DNA of 18,158 bases from RI-43 sp033764725 (GCA_033764725.1 JANRIR010000048.1:1-18158), one strand, 5' to 3'; shown: positions 7,375 through 14,286, numbered from the stretch's first letter. Notes: generated by a model not told the origin, from the sequence alone. Numbers and translations are program-made.

Positions 7375-7830
7375 CTATTCTTCCTCGGCCTCTTCTTCGT
7401 CCTCGCGCCGGCGCACGCCCTTGCCGAGGCCGATCTGCTTGGCGAATTCGGAGCGCTTGGCCGCATAGGCGGGCGCGACCATGGGATAATCGGCCGGAAG
7501 GCCCCATTTCTTGCGGTATTCGTCGGGCGACATGCCGTAGGTGGAGCGCAGATAGCGCTTGAGCATTTTCAGCTTCTTGCCGTCCTCCAGGCACACGATG
7601 TGGTCGTTGTGCACCGAGCGGTTGATCGGAACGGCGGGTTTCGGGCGCTCCGGCGGACGCTCCACCACCGGGCTCTGCAGACCGCGCACCGCGTCGTGCA
7701 CCGTGCGCAACAGCGCGGGCAGGGCGTCGGCGTCGATCTTGTTGTTGGACACGAAGGCGGCCACGATCTCCACCGCAAGCGGCAGCGAATCGATGGATTC
7801 GTTCTCCTGATCCTCCGTTTCGCCCGCCAT
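7375..7830 (-). CDS. mucR: MucR/Ros family transcriptional regulator
   Basis: MucR/Ros proteins are small DNA-binding regulators that bind AT-rich promoter DNA and control surface polysaccharide, motility and cell-cycle genes in alphaproteobacteria. The 151-aa product has an N-terminal helical oligomerisation region (about 14-50), a linker, then the DNA-binding domain with SVHNDHIVCLEDGKKLKMLK (72-91), YGMSPDEYRKKWGLPADYPM (98-117) and VAPAYAAKRS. At the four zinc-ligand positions of Ros (C-x2-C-x9-H-x4-H) it has Cys80, Asp83, Tyr93 and Tyr98, so zinc binding is doubtful. The C-terminus is a strongly acidic tail after GVRRR. ATG 7830 is preceded by AGGG. It diverges from glyA across an AT-rich gap where it may regulate itself. 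Confidence 0.93.
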   Translation of the reverse strand: MAGETEDQENESIDSLPLAVEIVAAFVSNNKIDADALPALLRTVHDAVRGLQSPVVERPPERPKPAVPINRSVHNDHIVCLEDGKKLKMLKRYLRSTYGMSPDEYRKKWGLPADYPMVAPAYAAKRSEFAKQIGLGKGVRRREDEEEAEEE

Positions 7831-8045
7831 GCGCCGCCCTGTTATGGTTTCGCGATCGACTACAGGCGCTAAGCATTACCGTGATTTTCTGCGCCCGCGC
7901 AAGTATTCCACTGTAGAATCAAGCATAGCTGATCTTGTCTCAAGTCCCCGGCAAGGCCATGTGCGCCAGCGACGACTTTGCGTCTTGGCGCGCGGCGCAA
8001 TATCGTCCATCCCGCCCGCGCAGATCCGCCCCCAAAGGAGCGCCC
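7831..8045. promoter_or_regulatory. mucR-glyA divergent intergenic region, AT-rich
   Basis: This 215-nt region separates the divergent mucR and glyA. Bases 7841-7930 are only about 49% GC by my count, far below the surrounding genes. AAGCAT occurs at 7871 and again at 7921, exactly 50 nt apart. A GANTC site (GAATC, 7916-7920) overlaps TAGAAT (7914-7919). GANTC is the methylation site of CcrM in many alphaproteobacteria. MucR-type proteins favour AT-rich targets, so autoregulation is plausible but not shown. No glycine-riboswitch-like structure was recognised. Confidence 0.55.
7978..8006 (+). promoter_or_regulatory. weak candidate promoter for glyA
   Basis: TTGCGT (7978-7983) and TATCGT (8001-8006) have a 17-nt spacer and lie 39 nt before the glyA ATG. 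The matches are three and four of six. The glyA ribosome site AAAGGAG is at 8034-8040, five nt before the start. Confidence 0.3.
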
Positions 8046-9344
8046 ATGAGCTCGCAGAACGCCCGCACCGCCGACGCCGCCGACGGCTTCTTCTCCGCCG
8101 CGCTGGCCGGGGCCGATCCCGAACTGGCGGCCGCGATCGACGCCGAAACGGCGCGCCAGCGTCGCCAGATCGAGTTGATCGCTTCGGAGAACATCGTCTC
8201 GCGCGCGGTGCTCGAGGCGCAGGGCTCCGTGCTCACCAACAAATACGCCGAAGGCTATCCGGGCCGGCGCTATTATGGCGGGTGCGAGTTCGTCGACGTC
8301 GCTGAAAACCTCGCCATCGCGCGCGCGAAGCGTCTGTTCGATTGCGCCTTCGCCAATGTGCAGCCGCATTCCGGCGCGCAGGCCAATCAGGCGGTGTTCC
8401 TGGCGCTGTTGCAGCCCGGCGATACGTTTCTCGGCATGGATCTCGCCGCGGGCGGGCATTTGACGCACGGCGCGCCGGCGAACCAATCGGGCAAATGGTT
8501 CCGACCGGTTTCGTACGGCGTGCGGCGCGACGATCACCTGATCGATTATGACGAGGTCGCCGCGATCGCCGAACGTGAAAAGCCAAAGCTGATCATCGCC
8601 GGCGGCTCGGCCTATTCGCGCGCCATCGACTTCAAGCGCTTTCGCGAGATCGCCGATCAGGTTGGCGCGTATCTGATGGTCGACATGGCGCATTACGCCG
8701 GCCTGATCGCGGCGGGCGTCTATCCTTCGCCCTTGCCGCACGCGCACGTGGTGACGACGACGACGCACAAGACCTTGCGCGGGCCGCGCGGCGGCATGGT
8801 GCTGTCGAACGACGAAGAGATCGGCAAGAAGATCAATTCCGCGGTGTTTCCAGGCCTGCAGGGCGGGCCGCTGATGCATGTGATCGCGGCCAAGGCGGTG
8901 GCGTTCCACGAAGCGCTGCAGCCGGAATTCAAGCTTTATGCGCGGCGCGTGATCGACAATGCGCGCGCGCTGGCGGAGCGCCTGGTGGAGAACGGCCTGG
9001 CGGTGGTGTCGGGCGGCACCGACAGCCATCTCGCGCTCATCGATCTGCGCCCCAAGGGCGTCACCGGCAAGGCCGCCGAGGCCAGCCTCGAGCGCGCGCT
9101 CATCACCTGCAACAAGAACGGCATTCCCTACGACCCCGCCAAGCCGATGATCACATCGGGCATCCGCGTCGGCTCGCCGGCCTGCACCACGCGCGGCTTC
9201 GGCCCGGCCGAGTTCCGCCTCGTCGCCGACCTGATGGTGGAAGTGCTCGACGGGCTGGCCAAATCCAACGGCGACAACACAGCGACCGAAGCCGCGGTCG
9301 CTGCGAAGGTGGAGCAGCTGACGGCGCGGTTTCCGATTTATTGA
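8046..9344 (+). CDS. glyA: serine hydroxymethyltransferase
   Basis: GlyA converts serine and tetrahydrofolate to glycine and 5,10-methylene-tetrahydrofolate using PLP, supplying one-carbon units for nucleotide and methionine synthesis. The 432-aa product has the family's usual length. Landmarks are ELIASENIVSRAVLEAQGS, NKYAEGYPGRRYYGGCE, QPHSGAQANQAV, VDMAHYAGLIAAG, the PLP-lysine block TTTTHKTLRGPRGG (Lys242) and SGIRVGSPACTTRG. The start ATG 8046 follows a perfect AAAGGAG site. An in-frame extension back to 7935 is rejected because it adds about 37 non-family residues. It heads the glyA-nrdR-rib-nusB-thiL cluster that I know as conserved in alphaproteobacteria. A repeat element separates it from nrdR. 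Confidence 0.98.
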   Translation: MSSQNARTADAADGFFSAALAGADPELAAAIDAETARQRRQIELIASENIVSRAVLEAQGSVLTNKYAEGYPGRRYYGGCEFVDVAENLAIARAKRLFDCAFANVQPHSGAQANQAVFLALLQPGDTFLGMDLAAGGHLTHGAPANQSGKWFRPVSYGVRRDDHLIDYDEVAAIAEREKPKLIIAGGSAYSRAIDFKRFREIADQVGAYLMVDMAHYAGLIAAGVYPSPLPHAHVVTTTTHKTLRGPRGGMVLSNDEEIGKKINSAVFPGLQGGPLMHVIAAKAVAFHEALQPEFKLYARRVIDNARALAERLVENGLAVVSGGTDSHLALIDLRPKGVTGKAAEASLERALITCNKNGIPYDPAKPMITSGIRVGSPACTTRGFGPAEFRLVADLMVEVLDGLAKSNGDNTATEAAVAAKVEQLTARFPIY

Positions 9345-9469
9345 GTGAATGGCGTGTAGCGAGTGGCGAATGGCCCGCGAACGTCGGAGGATGTGATGAA
9401 GCACGGTCTCGCAGCGCGCGACAACGCGCCCGCCTCGCGCACGGTCTATTCGCCATTCGCTATTCGCTA
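9345..9469. repeat. heptamer-based inverted repeat element between glyA and nrdR
   Basis: The left arm (9345-9372) is four tandem 7-mers: GTGAATG, GCGTGTA, GCGAGTG, GCGAATG. The right arm (9447-9467) reads, on the minus strand, as three related 7-mers: GCGAATA, GCGAATG, GCGAATA. Segments 9357-9374 and 9452-9469 are inverted repeats matching at 16 of 18 positions, enclosing about 77 nt. A 9-bp direct repeat, GCACGGTCT, occurs inside (9401 and 9439). The element fills almost all of the 130-nt gap, beginning immediately after the glyA stop and ending 5 nt before the nrdR ATG. I recall similar GCGAATR runs scattered in other alphaproteobacterial genomes, unverified. It looks like a small dispersed palindromic (REP/MITE-like) element. 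Confidence 0.75.
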
Positions 9470-9470
9470 G
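9396..9470 (+). CDS. possible 24-codon leader ORF before nrdR
   Basis: A mini-ORF encoding MKHGLAARDNAPASRTVYSP followed by FAIR begins at ATG 9396. It has GGAGG at 9386-9390, five nt upstream, an ideal ribosome-binding arrangement. It ends with TAG 9468-9470, four nt before the nrdR ATG. nrdR itself has no recognisable Shine-Dalgarno in the preceding 20 nt. Its C-terminal end is encoded by the right arm of the heptamer repeat. It could be a coupling or leader peptide that brings ribosomes to nrdR, or a chance ORF within the repeat element. No homologue is known to me. Confidence 0.35.
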   Translation: MKHGLAARDNAPASRTVYSPFAIR

Positions 9471-9474
9471 ATCC

Positions 9475-9954
9475 ATGCGCTGCCCCTTCTGCCAGAACGA
9501 AGACACCCAGGTGAAAGACAGCCGTCCCACGGAGGACGGCGCGTGCATTCGGCGGCGTCGCTTGTGCGGCCAGTGCGGCGCGCGTTTCACCACGTTCGAG
9601 CGCGTGCAATTGCGCGAGCTGGTCGTGGTCAAGCGCTCCGGTCGGCGCGAGCCGTTCGAGCGCGAGAAGCTCGAGCGCTCGCTGCTGATCTCGCTGCGCA
9701 AGCGCCCGATCGGGCAGGAGCAGGTCGAGCAATTCGTCTCCGGCATCGTGCGCCGCCTCGAGAACGAGGGCGAAAACGAGATCGCCTCGGAGACGATCGG
9801 CGAAATGGTGATGGAGGCTTTGGCCAATCTCGATCCTGTCGCTTATGTGCGCTATGCGTCGGTCTATCGGGATTTCACCGAGACCAAGGATTTCGCCGCC
9901 ATCCTCGACGATCCGCGCCTGGGCGATCTGCGCCCGGCTGAGCCGAGGAAGTGA
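9475..9954 (+). CDS. nrdR: transcriptional repressor NrdR
   Basis: NrdR represses ribonucleotide reductase genes, sensing ATP/dATP through an ATP cone. The 159-aa product has the N-terminal zinc ribbon CPFC (Cys3, Cys6) and CGQC (Cys31, Cys34), with KDSRPTEDGACIRRRRLC between. FTTFERVQLRELVVVKRSGR leads into the ATP-cone domain (about 49-139), including REPFEREKLERSL and VAYVRYASVYRDF. A short C-terminal extension follows. ATG 9475 begins the invariant N-terminus although no ribosome site is visible before it, and the preceding sequence is a repeat arm. Its stop overlaps the RibD reductase start as GTGA. I saw no clear NrdR box in this window. Confidence 0.97.
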   Translation: MRCPFCQNEDTQVKDSRPTEDGACIRRRRLCGQCGARFTTFERVQLRELVVVKRSGRREPFEREKLERSLLISLRKRPIGQEQVEQFVSGIVRRLENEGENEIASETIGEMVMEALANLDPVAYVRYASVYRDFTETKDFAAILDDPRLGDLRPAEPRK

Positions 9955-10616
9955 ACCGCCCGGCGGTCACGTTGAAGCTGGCCACCAGCCTCGACGGCCG
10001 CATCGCGACCGCCGCGGGCGAAAGCAAATGGATCACCGAGGAGGCCGCGCGCGCGCACGTCCATCGCCTGCGCGCAGCGCATGACGCGGTGCTGATCGGC
10101 GTCGGCACCGCGCTCGCCGACGATCCCGAACTGACCGCGCGCACCGATCCCTTGCCGCTGCGCCAACCGGTGCGCGTCGTGTTCGACAGCGCCGCGCGGC
10201 TGTCGCCGACAAGCCGCCTGGCGCGCACGATCGACGCCGGCCCGGTGGCGGTTCTTGTCGCCGCCGATGCCGATCCTGCGCGCATCGCTGCGCTGCAGGC
10301 GGCGGGCGTCGTCGTCGAGCGGCTCGACGCGCCCGGCCGCATCGACGTCGACGAGGCCTTGTCGCGGCTGGCTGCGCGCTTTCGCGTGACGCGTGCATTT
10401 CTGGAAGGCGGCGGGCGCCTCGCGGCTGCGTTCGTGAACGTCGATCGGGTCGATCGCATCGAATGGTTTCGCGCGCCGATCCTGCTCGGCGGCGACGGCG
10501 TTCCCGCCATCGGCGCTCTGGGTTTGACCGCGCTGACTGCTGCGCCGCGCTTTCGAAGGGTTGCAGTTCGCGACGGAGAGCGCGATCTTTGGGAAACATA
10601 CGAAAGAGCGCTTTGA
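9951..10616 (+). CDS. ribD: RibD reductase domain protein (stand-alone)
   Basis: The 221-aa product corresponds only to the C-terminal reductase domain of RibD, which reduces 5-amino-6-ribosylamino-uracil 5'-phosphate with NADPH in riboflavin synthesis. Visible motifs are TLKLATSLDGRIA (7-19), GESKWIT (23-29), GVGTALADDPELTAR (50-64) and FLEGGGRLAAAF (150-161). The N-terminal zinc deaminase domain (HAE and PCxxxGxTPPC motifs) of normal bifunctional RibD, some 145 residues, is absent. There is no room for it, since the GTG start at 9951 overlaps the nrdR stop. The deaminase step must come from another locus. The stop overlaps the ribE ATG (TGATG). Function is inferred from family and context. 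A different RibD-like reductase is possible. Confidence 0.85.
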   Translation: MNRPAVTLKLATSLDGRIATAAGESKWITEEAARAHVHRLRAAHDAVLIGVGTALADDPELTARTDPLPLRQPVRVVFDSAARLSPTSRLARTIDAGPVAVLVAADADPARIAALQAAGVVVERLDAPGRIDVDEALSRLAARFRVTRAFLEGGGRLAAAFVNVDRVDRIEWFRAPILLGGDGVPAIGALGLTALTAAPRFRRVAVRDGERDLWETYERAL

Positions 10617-11233
10617 TGTTCACTGGCATTGTCACCGCGGTCGGCGAGATCGCGCGCATCGCCCCGGCGAATGCGGTGACGCGCATCGAGGTGCGCTCGC
10701 CCTACGATCCCGCCACCGTCGATATCGGCGCCTCGATCAGCCATGCGGGCGTGTGTCTCACCGTGATCGAACGCCGCCGCGCCAGCGACGGCATGGTGCA
10801 TGTCGTCGAGGCGGTGCCGGAAACGCTGCAGAAAACCACGCTGGGCGCGCTCAAGAGCGGAGCGGCGATCAATCTCGAACGCGCGCTGAAGCTGGGCGAT
10901 GAATTGGGCGGGCATATCGTGGCCGGTCATGTCGACGGCGTCGGCGCCGTGCGCCGCATCGAAGTGGACGGCGGCTCGTGGCGCATGCTGATCGGCGCGC
11001 CCGCGCCGCTGATGCGCTATTTCGCCCAAAAGGGGAGCGTGGCGGTCGACGGCGTTTCCTTGACGATCACCCATGTGGAGGACGACGCCTTCGGCGTGGC
11101 GATCATCCCGCATACGCTGCAGGCGACGACGCTTGGGGAATTGGGCGAGGGCGATGCGGTCAATCTCGAGGTCGATACGGTCGCGCGCTATGTGGAGCGC
11201 ATGATGAGCGTGCAGCGAAAGGCTTGCGCATGA
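10616..11233 (+). CDS. ribE: riboflavin synthase, alpha subunit type
   Basis: This enzyme dismutates two 6,7-dimethyl-8-ribityllumazine molecules to riboflavin and a pyrimidine that is recycled to lumazine synthase. The 205-aa length is typical. The start MFTGIV is the invariant N-terminus. The two tandem lumazine-binding domains are visible as HAGVCLTV (43-50), with LGGHIVAGHVDGVG (97-110) at the domain junction, and KGSVAVDGVSLTI (139-151) with HTLQATTLGEL (166-176). ATG 10616 overlaps the ribD stop (TGATG). The stop overlaps ribB (ATGA). The gene is named ribE here; the E. coli equivalent is called ribC. Confidence 0.97.
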   Translation: MFTGIVTAVGEIARIAPANAVTRIEVRSPYDPATVDIGASISHAGVCLTVIERRRASDGMVHVVEAVPETLQKTTLGALKSGAAINLERALKLGDELGGHIVAGHVDGVGAVRRIEVDGGSWRMLIGAPAPLMRYFAQKGSVAVDGVSLTITHVEDDAFGVAIIPHTLQATTLGELGEGDAVNLEVDTVARYVERMMSVQRKACA

Positions 11234-12384
11234 GCGGCGTGCCCCAAGCCCCCCATCATCCGCTCGACGATCTGCGCCGCGCGATCTCGCCGGCGGAGGA
11301 GATCATCGAAGAGGCGCGCCAGGGGCGCATGTTCATCCTGGTCGATGCGGAAGATCGCGAGAACGAAGGCGATCTCATCATTCCCGCGCAATTCGCCACG
11401 CCGGACAAGGTGAATTTCATGGCGCGCTTCGGGCGCGGCCTGATCTGCCTGGCGATGACGGGCGCGCGCACCCGCACGCTCGGCCTCCAACCCATGGCGC
11501 CGCGCAACGAGACGCGCCACCGCACCGCCTTCACCGTGTCGATCGAAGCGCGCGAGGGCATCTCCACTGGCATCTCCGCCCATGACCGTGCGCACACCAT
11601 CGCGGTCGCGATCGATCCAACCAAGGACGCCGCCGACATCACCTCGCCCGGCCACGTGTTTCCGCTGGAGGCGCGCGACGGCGGCGTGCTCGTGCGCGCC
11701 GGCCACACCGAAGCCAGCGTCGACATCGCGCGTCTCGCGGGCCTGATCCCGGCGGCGGTGATCTGCGAGATCATGAATGACGACGGCACGATGTCGCGCC
11801 TGCCGGAGCTGATCACGTTCGCGCAATTCCATGGGCTGAAGATCGGCACGATCGCCGATCTCATCGGCTATCGCCGGCTGCACGACCATATGATCGAGCG
11901 TGTGGCGGAACGGCCGTTTCCGAGCCGTCATGGCGGCGATTTCCGCATCGTGGTGTTTCGCAACACGCTCGACAGGGCGGAATATCCAGCGCTCGTCAAA
12001 GGCGAGGTGCGGCCCGACCGGCCGGCGCTGGTGCGCATGCACAGGCTGGACTTCGCGTTCGATCTTCTGGGCGCGGCCAGCGACCGCACCGATCTGATCG
12101 AGCGCGCGCTCGGCGAGATCGCGCAGGAGGAGGGCGCAGGCGTGCTCGTGCTGCTGTGGGATCGCGATCCCGCGGCGCTGTCGAAGCGCTTCGCCGCCGA
12201 CGCCCATGAGCGCGACCGCACCGTGATGCTGCGCGAATACGGCGTCGGCGCGCAGATTCTGCGCGAGCTCGGCGTGCGGCAGATGGTGCTCTTGTCCGAC
12301 AGCCCGCAGACTTTGGTGGGCCTGGAAGGCTATGGGCTGACGGTGGCGGGCTGGCGCAGCTTCAAAGCGACGAAAGGCGGATAG
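11230..12384 (+). CDS. ribB: 3,4-dihydroxy-2-butanone 4-phosphate synthase with degenerate GTP cyclohydrolase II-like domain
   Basis: The 384-aa product joins two domains. Residues 20-215 are a complete DHBP synthase, which makes the four-carbon unit for lumazine from ribulose 5-phosphate. Key motifs are DAEDRENEGDLI (39-50), REGISTGISAHDRAHTI (108-124), PGHVFPLEARDGGVLVRAGH (140-159) and ICEIMNDDG. Residues 236-380 have the shape of GTP cyclohydrolase II: VRMHRLDFAFDLL (268-280) and REYGVGAQILRELGVRQMVL (335-354). They contain no cysteine at all, so the three zinc ligands are missing, and the RxEGRGIGL catalytic block is replaced by LWDRDPAALSKRF. This matches RibBX-type proteins described in Proteobacteria. 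A real RibA must lie elsewhere. Confidence 0.92.
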   Translation: MSGVPQAPHHPLDDLRRAISPAEEIIEEARQGRMFILVDAEDRENEGDLIIPAQFATPDKVNFMARFGRGLICLAMTGARTRTLGLQPMAPRNETRHRTAFTVSIEAREGISTGISAHDRAHTIAVAIDPTKDAADITSPGHVFPLEARDGGVLVRAGHTEASVDIARLAGLIPAAVICEIMNDDGTMSRLPELITFAQFHGLKIGTIADLIGYRRLHDHMIERVAERPFPSRHGGDFRIVVFRNTLDRAEYPALVKGEVRPDRPALVRMHRLDFAFDLLGAASDRTDLIERALGEIAQEEGAGVLVLLWDRDPAALSKRFAADAHERDRTVMLREYGVGAQILRELGVRQMVLLSDSPQTLVGLEGYGLTVAGWRSFKATKGG

Positions 12385-12387
12385 GGC

Positions 12388-12861
12388 ATGCGGGCGGATC
12401 TCGATCTCAAGGCGTCGCACACGCCCGGCGCGCGGCTGCTGCTGGTGGCGGCGCCCTATTATCCCGCCGTCACGCAGGCGCTGATCGCCGGGGCGGCGAA
12501 AGCGATCGCTGCGGCCGAGGCGACCTATGATCTGCTGCTGGCGCCGGGCGCGTTCGAAATTCCGCCGGCCATCGCGATGACGGCCAAGGCCAGGCCCGGC
12601 GCCTATGAAGGCTTCGTGGCGCTCGGCTGCGTCGTGCGCGGGGAGACCAGCCATTACGATTATGTCTGCGGCGAGAGCGCGCGCGCGCTGATGGATTTGG
12701 GCCTGCATCACAGCCTCGCCATCGGCTACGGCATTCTCACGGTGGAAAATCTCCAACAGGCCGAAGCGCGCAGCGCGCCCGATCGCAACAAGGGCGAGGA
12801 GGCCGCCGTCGCGTGTCTGGCGCTGATCGCGCTCAAGCGCGCCAATGCGGGCGGGCGATGA
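12388..12861 (+). CDS. ribH: 6,7-dimethyl-8-ribityllumazine synthase
   Basis: RibH condenses the ribitylaminopyrimidine with 3,4-dihydroxy-2-butanone 4-phosphate, giving the substrate of riboflavin synthase; it usually assembles as pentamers or 60-subunit shells. The 157-aa product shows GAFEIP (54-59), GCVVRGETSHYDYVC (80-94) with the catalytic His89, and GYGILTVENLQQAEARS (113-129), followed by NKGEEAA. ATG 12388 lies 3 nt after the ribB stop. The stop overlaps nusB as ATGA. It sits beside ribB, which makes one of its two substrates. Confidence 0.96.
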   Translation: MRADLDLKASHTPGARLLLVAAPYYPAVTQALIAGAAKAIAAAEATYDLLLAPGAFEIPPAIAMTAKARPGAYEGFVALGCVVRGETSHYDYVCGESARALMDLGLHHSLAIGYGILTVENLQQAEARSAPDRNKGEEAAVACLALIALKRANAGGR

Positions 12862-13316
12862 GCACGGCCGAGCTTGCGCGCGCGCGCGGCGTGGCGCGTC
12901 TGGCGGCGGTGCAGGCGCTCTATCAGATGGAGCAATCAGGGGCCACTCCGGCGGCCATGGTGGATGATTTCGATTCCGGGAAACTTCCGGTGGACGAAAG
13001 CGATCCTAGCACGGCGGAGGGGGATGGGGATTTGTTCCGCGTTCTCGTCGAAGGGGCGGTGGCGCAACAGGCCGTGATCGATGCGGCGATCTCGCGGCGG
13101 CTGTCGGAGGCCTGGCGGCTGGAGCGCATCGATGCGGTCGCGCGCGCGATCCTGCGCGCCGGCGTCACCGAATTGTACGCCCGCCAGGACATCCCGACGC
13201 CCGTGGTGATCGACGAATATGTCGAGATCGCGAAAGCGTTCTTCGGCGACGGCGCTGAAACCGGCTTCGTCAACGCCGCGCTCGACGCCTGCGCCAAAGA
13301 CGTGCGCAGTGGATGA
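12858..13316 (+). CDS. nusB: transcription antitermination factor NusB
   Basis: NusB, with NusE (ribosomal protein S10), binds boxA RNA in rRNA leaders and prevents premature termination. The 152-aa, mostly helical product shows ARLAAVQALYQME near the N-terminus, FRVLVEGAVAQQAVIDAAI, LSEAWRLERIDAVARAILRA and the C-terminal TPVVIDEYVEIAKAF and GFVNAALDACAKDV. A somewhat longer acidic insert (about residues 35-58) separates the two halves, as is common in alphaproteobacterial NusB. It starts in an ATGA overlap with ribH and its last 8 nt overlap thiL. Confidence 0.95.
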   Translation: MSTAELARARGVARLAAVQALYQMEQSGATPAAMVDDFDSGKLPVDESDPSTAEGDGDLFRVLVEGAVAQQAVIDAAISRRLSEAWRLERIDAVARAILRAGVTELYARQDIPTPVVIDEYVEIAKAFFGDGAETGFVNAALDACAKDVRSG

Positions 13317-14286
13317 GATCGATCTGATCGAAACGCTGTTTGCGCCGCTGGCGCGCGATCCCGGCGCGCGGGCCTTGCGCGACGATGCGGCGACCATCGA
13401 AGGCGCGTTCGTCGTCACCGCCGATGCTTTGGTCGAGTGCGTGCATTTCCTGCCCGACGATCCGCTCGATCTGGTCGCGCGCAAGGCGCTGCGCGTGAAC
13501 CTTTCCGATCTCGCGGCGAAGGGGGCGCAGCCCTTCGCCATCCTGCTCAGCCTGATGTGGCCAGATGTCCGCAGCGAACGCGACCTGGCGCTGTTCGCCG
13601 CCGGCCTCGGCGCCGATCTCGACGCCTATGGCGCAACCTTGCTCGGCGGCGACACCACCGCCACGCCGGGGCCTTTGAGCGTCGCCGTCACCGCGTTCGG
13701 CAAACCGTTCGCCGCGCGCACGCCGTCGCGCAGCGACGCGCGCGTCGGCGACGACGTCTGGGTCACCGGCGCGATCGGCGATGCGGGCCTCGGCCTGATC
13801 GCGGCGCGCGGCGACCTGCCGGGCCTGTCGCCGGAGGATCGCGCGGCGCTGATCGCGCGCTATCGGCTACCCGCGCCGCCCGTCTGCTTCGCCTCGGCGA
13901 TCGCGGCCCATGCGCGCGCGTCGATGGACGTCTCCGACGGCCTGATCGGCGATGCGGCCAAGCTGGCGGCCGCATCCGGCCTGCGGCTGCGGCTGGAGGC
14001 GGCCGCGGTTCCCCTCTCGCCTGTGGCGCAGCGCGCCGCGGCAATGGCCGGGCTCGCCGGTCCGGCGCTGGTCGATCGCGGCGACGATTACGAAATCCTG
14101 TTCACCGCCGCGGCGGCGGCGCGCGCGGCGATCCTGGCGGCCGCGGCCGCCGCCGGCGTGGTCGTCACCCGCATTGGCGCGGTCGAAACCGGCACCGGCG
14201 TCGCCTGGGTCTCGCCCGACGGGGCGGTCGCGACCTTCGCCCGCGGCGGCTATCGCCATCGCCTGGGAGGACAGGGCGGCGCGTAA
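13309..14286 (+). CDS. thiL: thiamine-monophosphate kinase
   Basis: ThiL phosphorylates thiamine monophosphate to the active cofactor thiamine pyrophosphate. The 325-aa product has LRDDAA (23-28), VTADALVECVHF (36-47), ALRVNLSDLAAKGA (60-73), LLGGDTT (111-117), SMDVSDGLIGD (205-215) and DRGDDYEILF near the C-terminus, all characteristic of the PurM-like fold with its Asp-bound metal sites. I chose GTG 13309 because DEIDLIETLFAPLA is the expected N-terminus. The longer in-frame ORF back to 13219 overlaps nusB and is rejected, and ATG 13313 is in another frame. The first motif has LRDD where GIGDD is usual, so the loop is slightly divergent. Confidence 0.94.
   Translation: MDEIDLIETLFAPLARDPGARALRDDAATIEGAFVVTADALVECVHFLPDDPLDLVARKALRVNLSDLAAKGAQPFAILLSLMWPDVRSERDLALFAAGLGADLDAYGATLLGGDTTATPGPLSVAVTAFGKPFAARTPSRSDARVGDDVWVTGAIGDAGLGLIAARGDLPGLSPEDRAALIARYRLPAPPVCFASAIAAHARASMDVSDGLIGDAAKLAAASGLRLRLEAAAVPLSPVAQRAAAMAGLAGPALVDRGDDYEILFTAAAAARAAILAAAAAAGVVVTRIGAVETGTGVAWVSPDGAVATFARGGYRHRLGGQGGA

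Noticed and set aside
7935..8045. N-terminal extension of glyA
   Set aside because: It adds residues not found in the family and ignores the perfect AAAGGAG site before ATG 8046.
7869..9827. Open minus-strand frame of 652 codons antisense to glyA and nrdR
   Set aside because: It runs across two certain plus-strand genes and the repeat element, with low-complexity translation. This is a codon-bias artefact.
9478..12387. FMN riboswitch controlling the riboflavin genes
   Set aside because: There is no leader space: the rib genes overlap one another or are 3 nt apart, and no RFN-like conserved blocks were seen before ribD or ribB.
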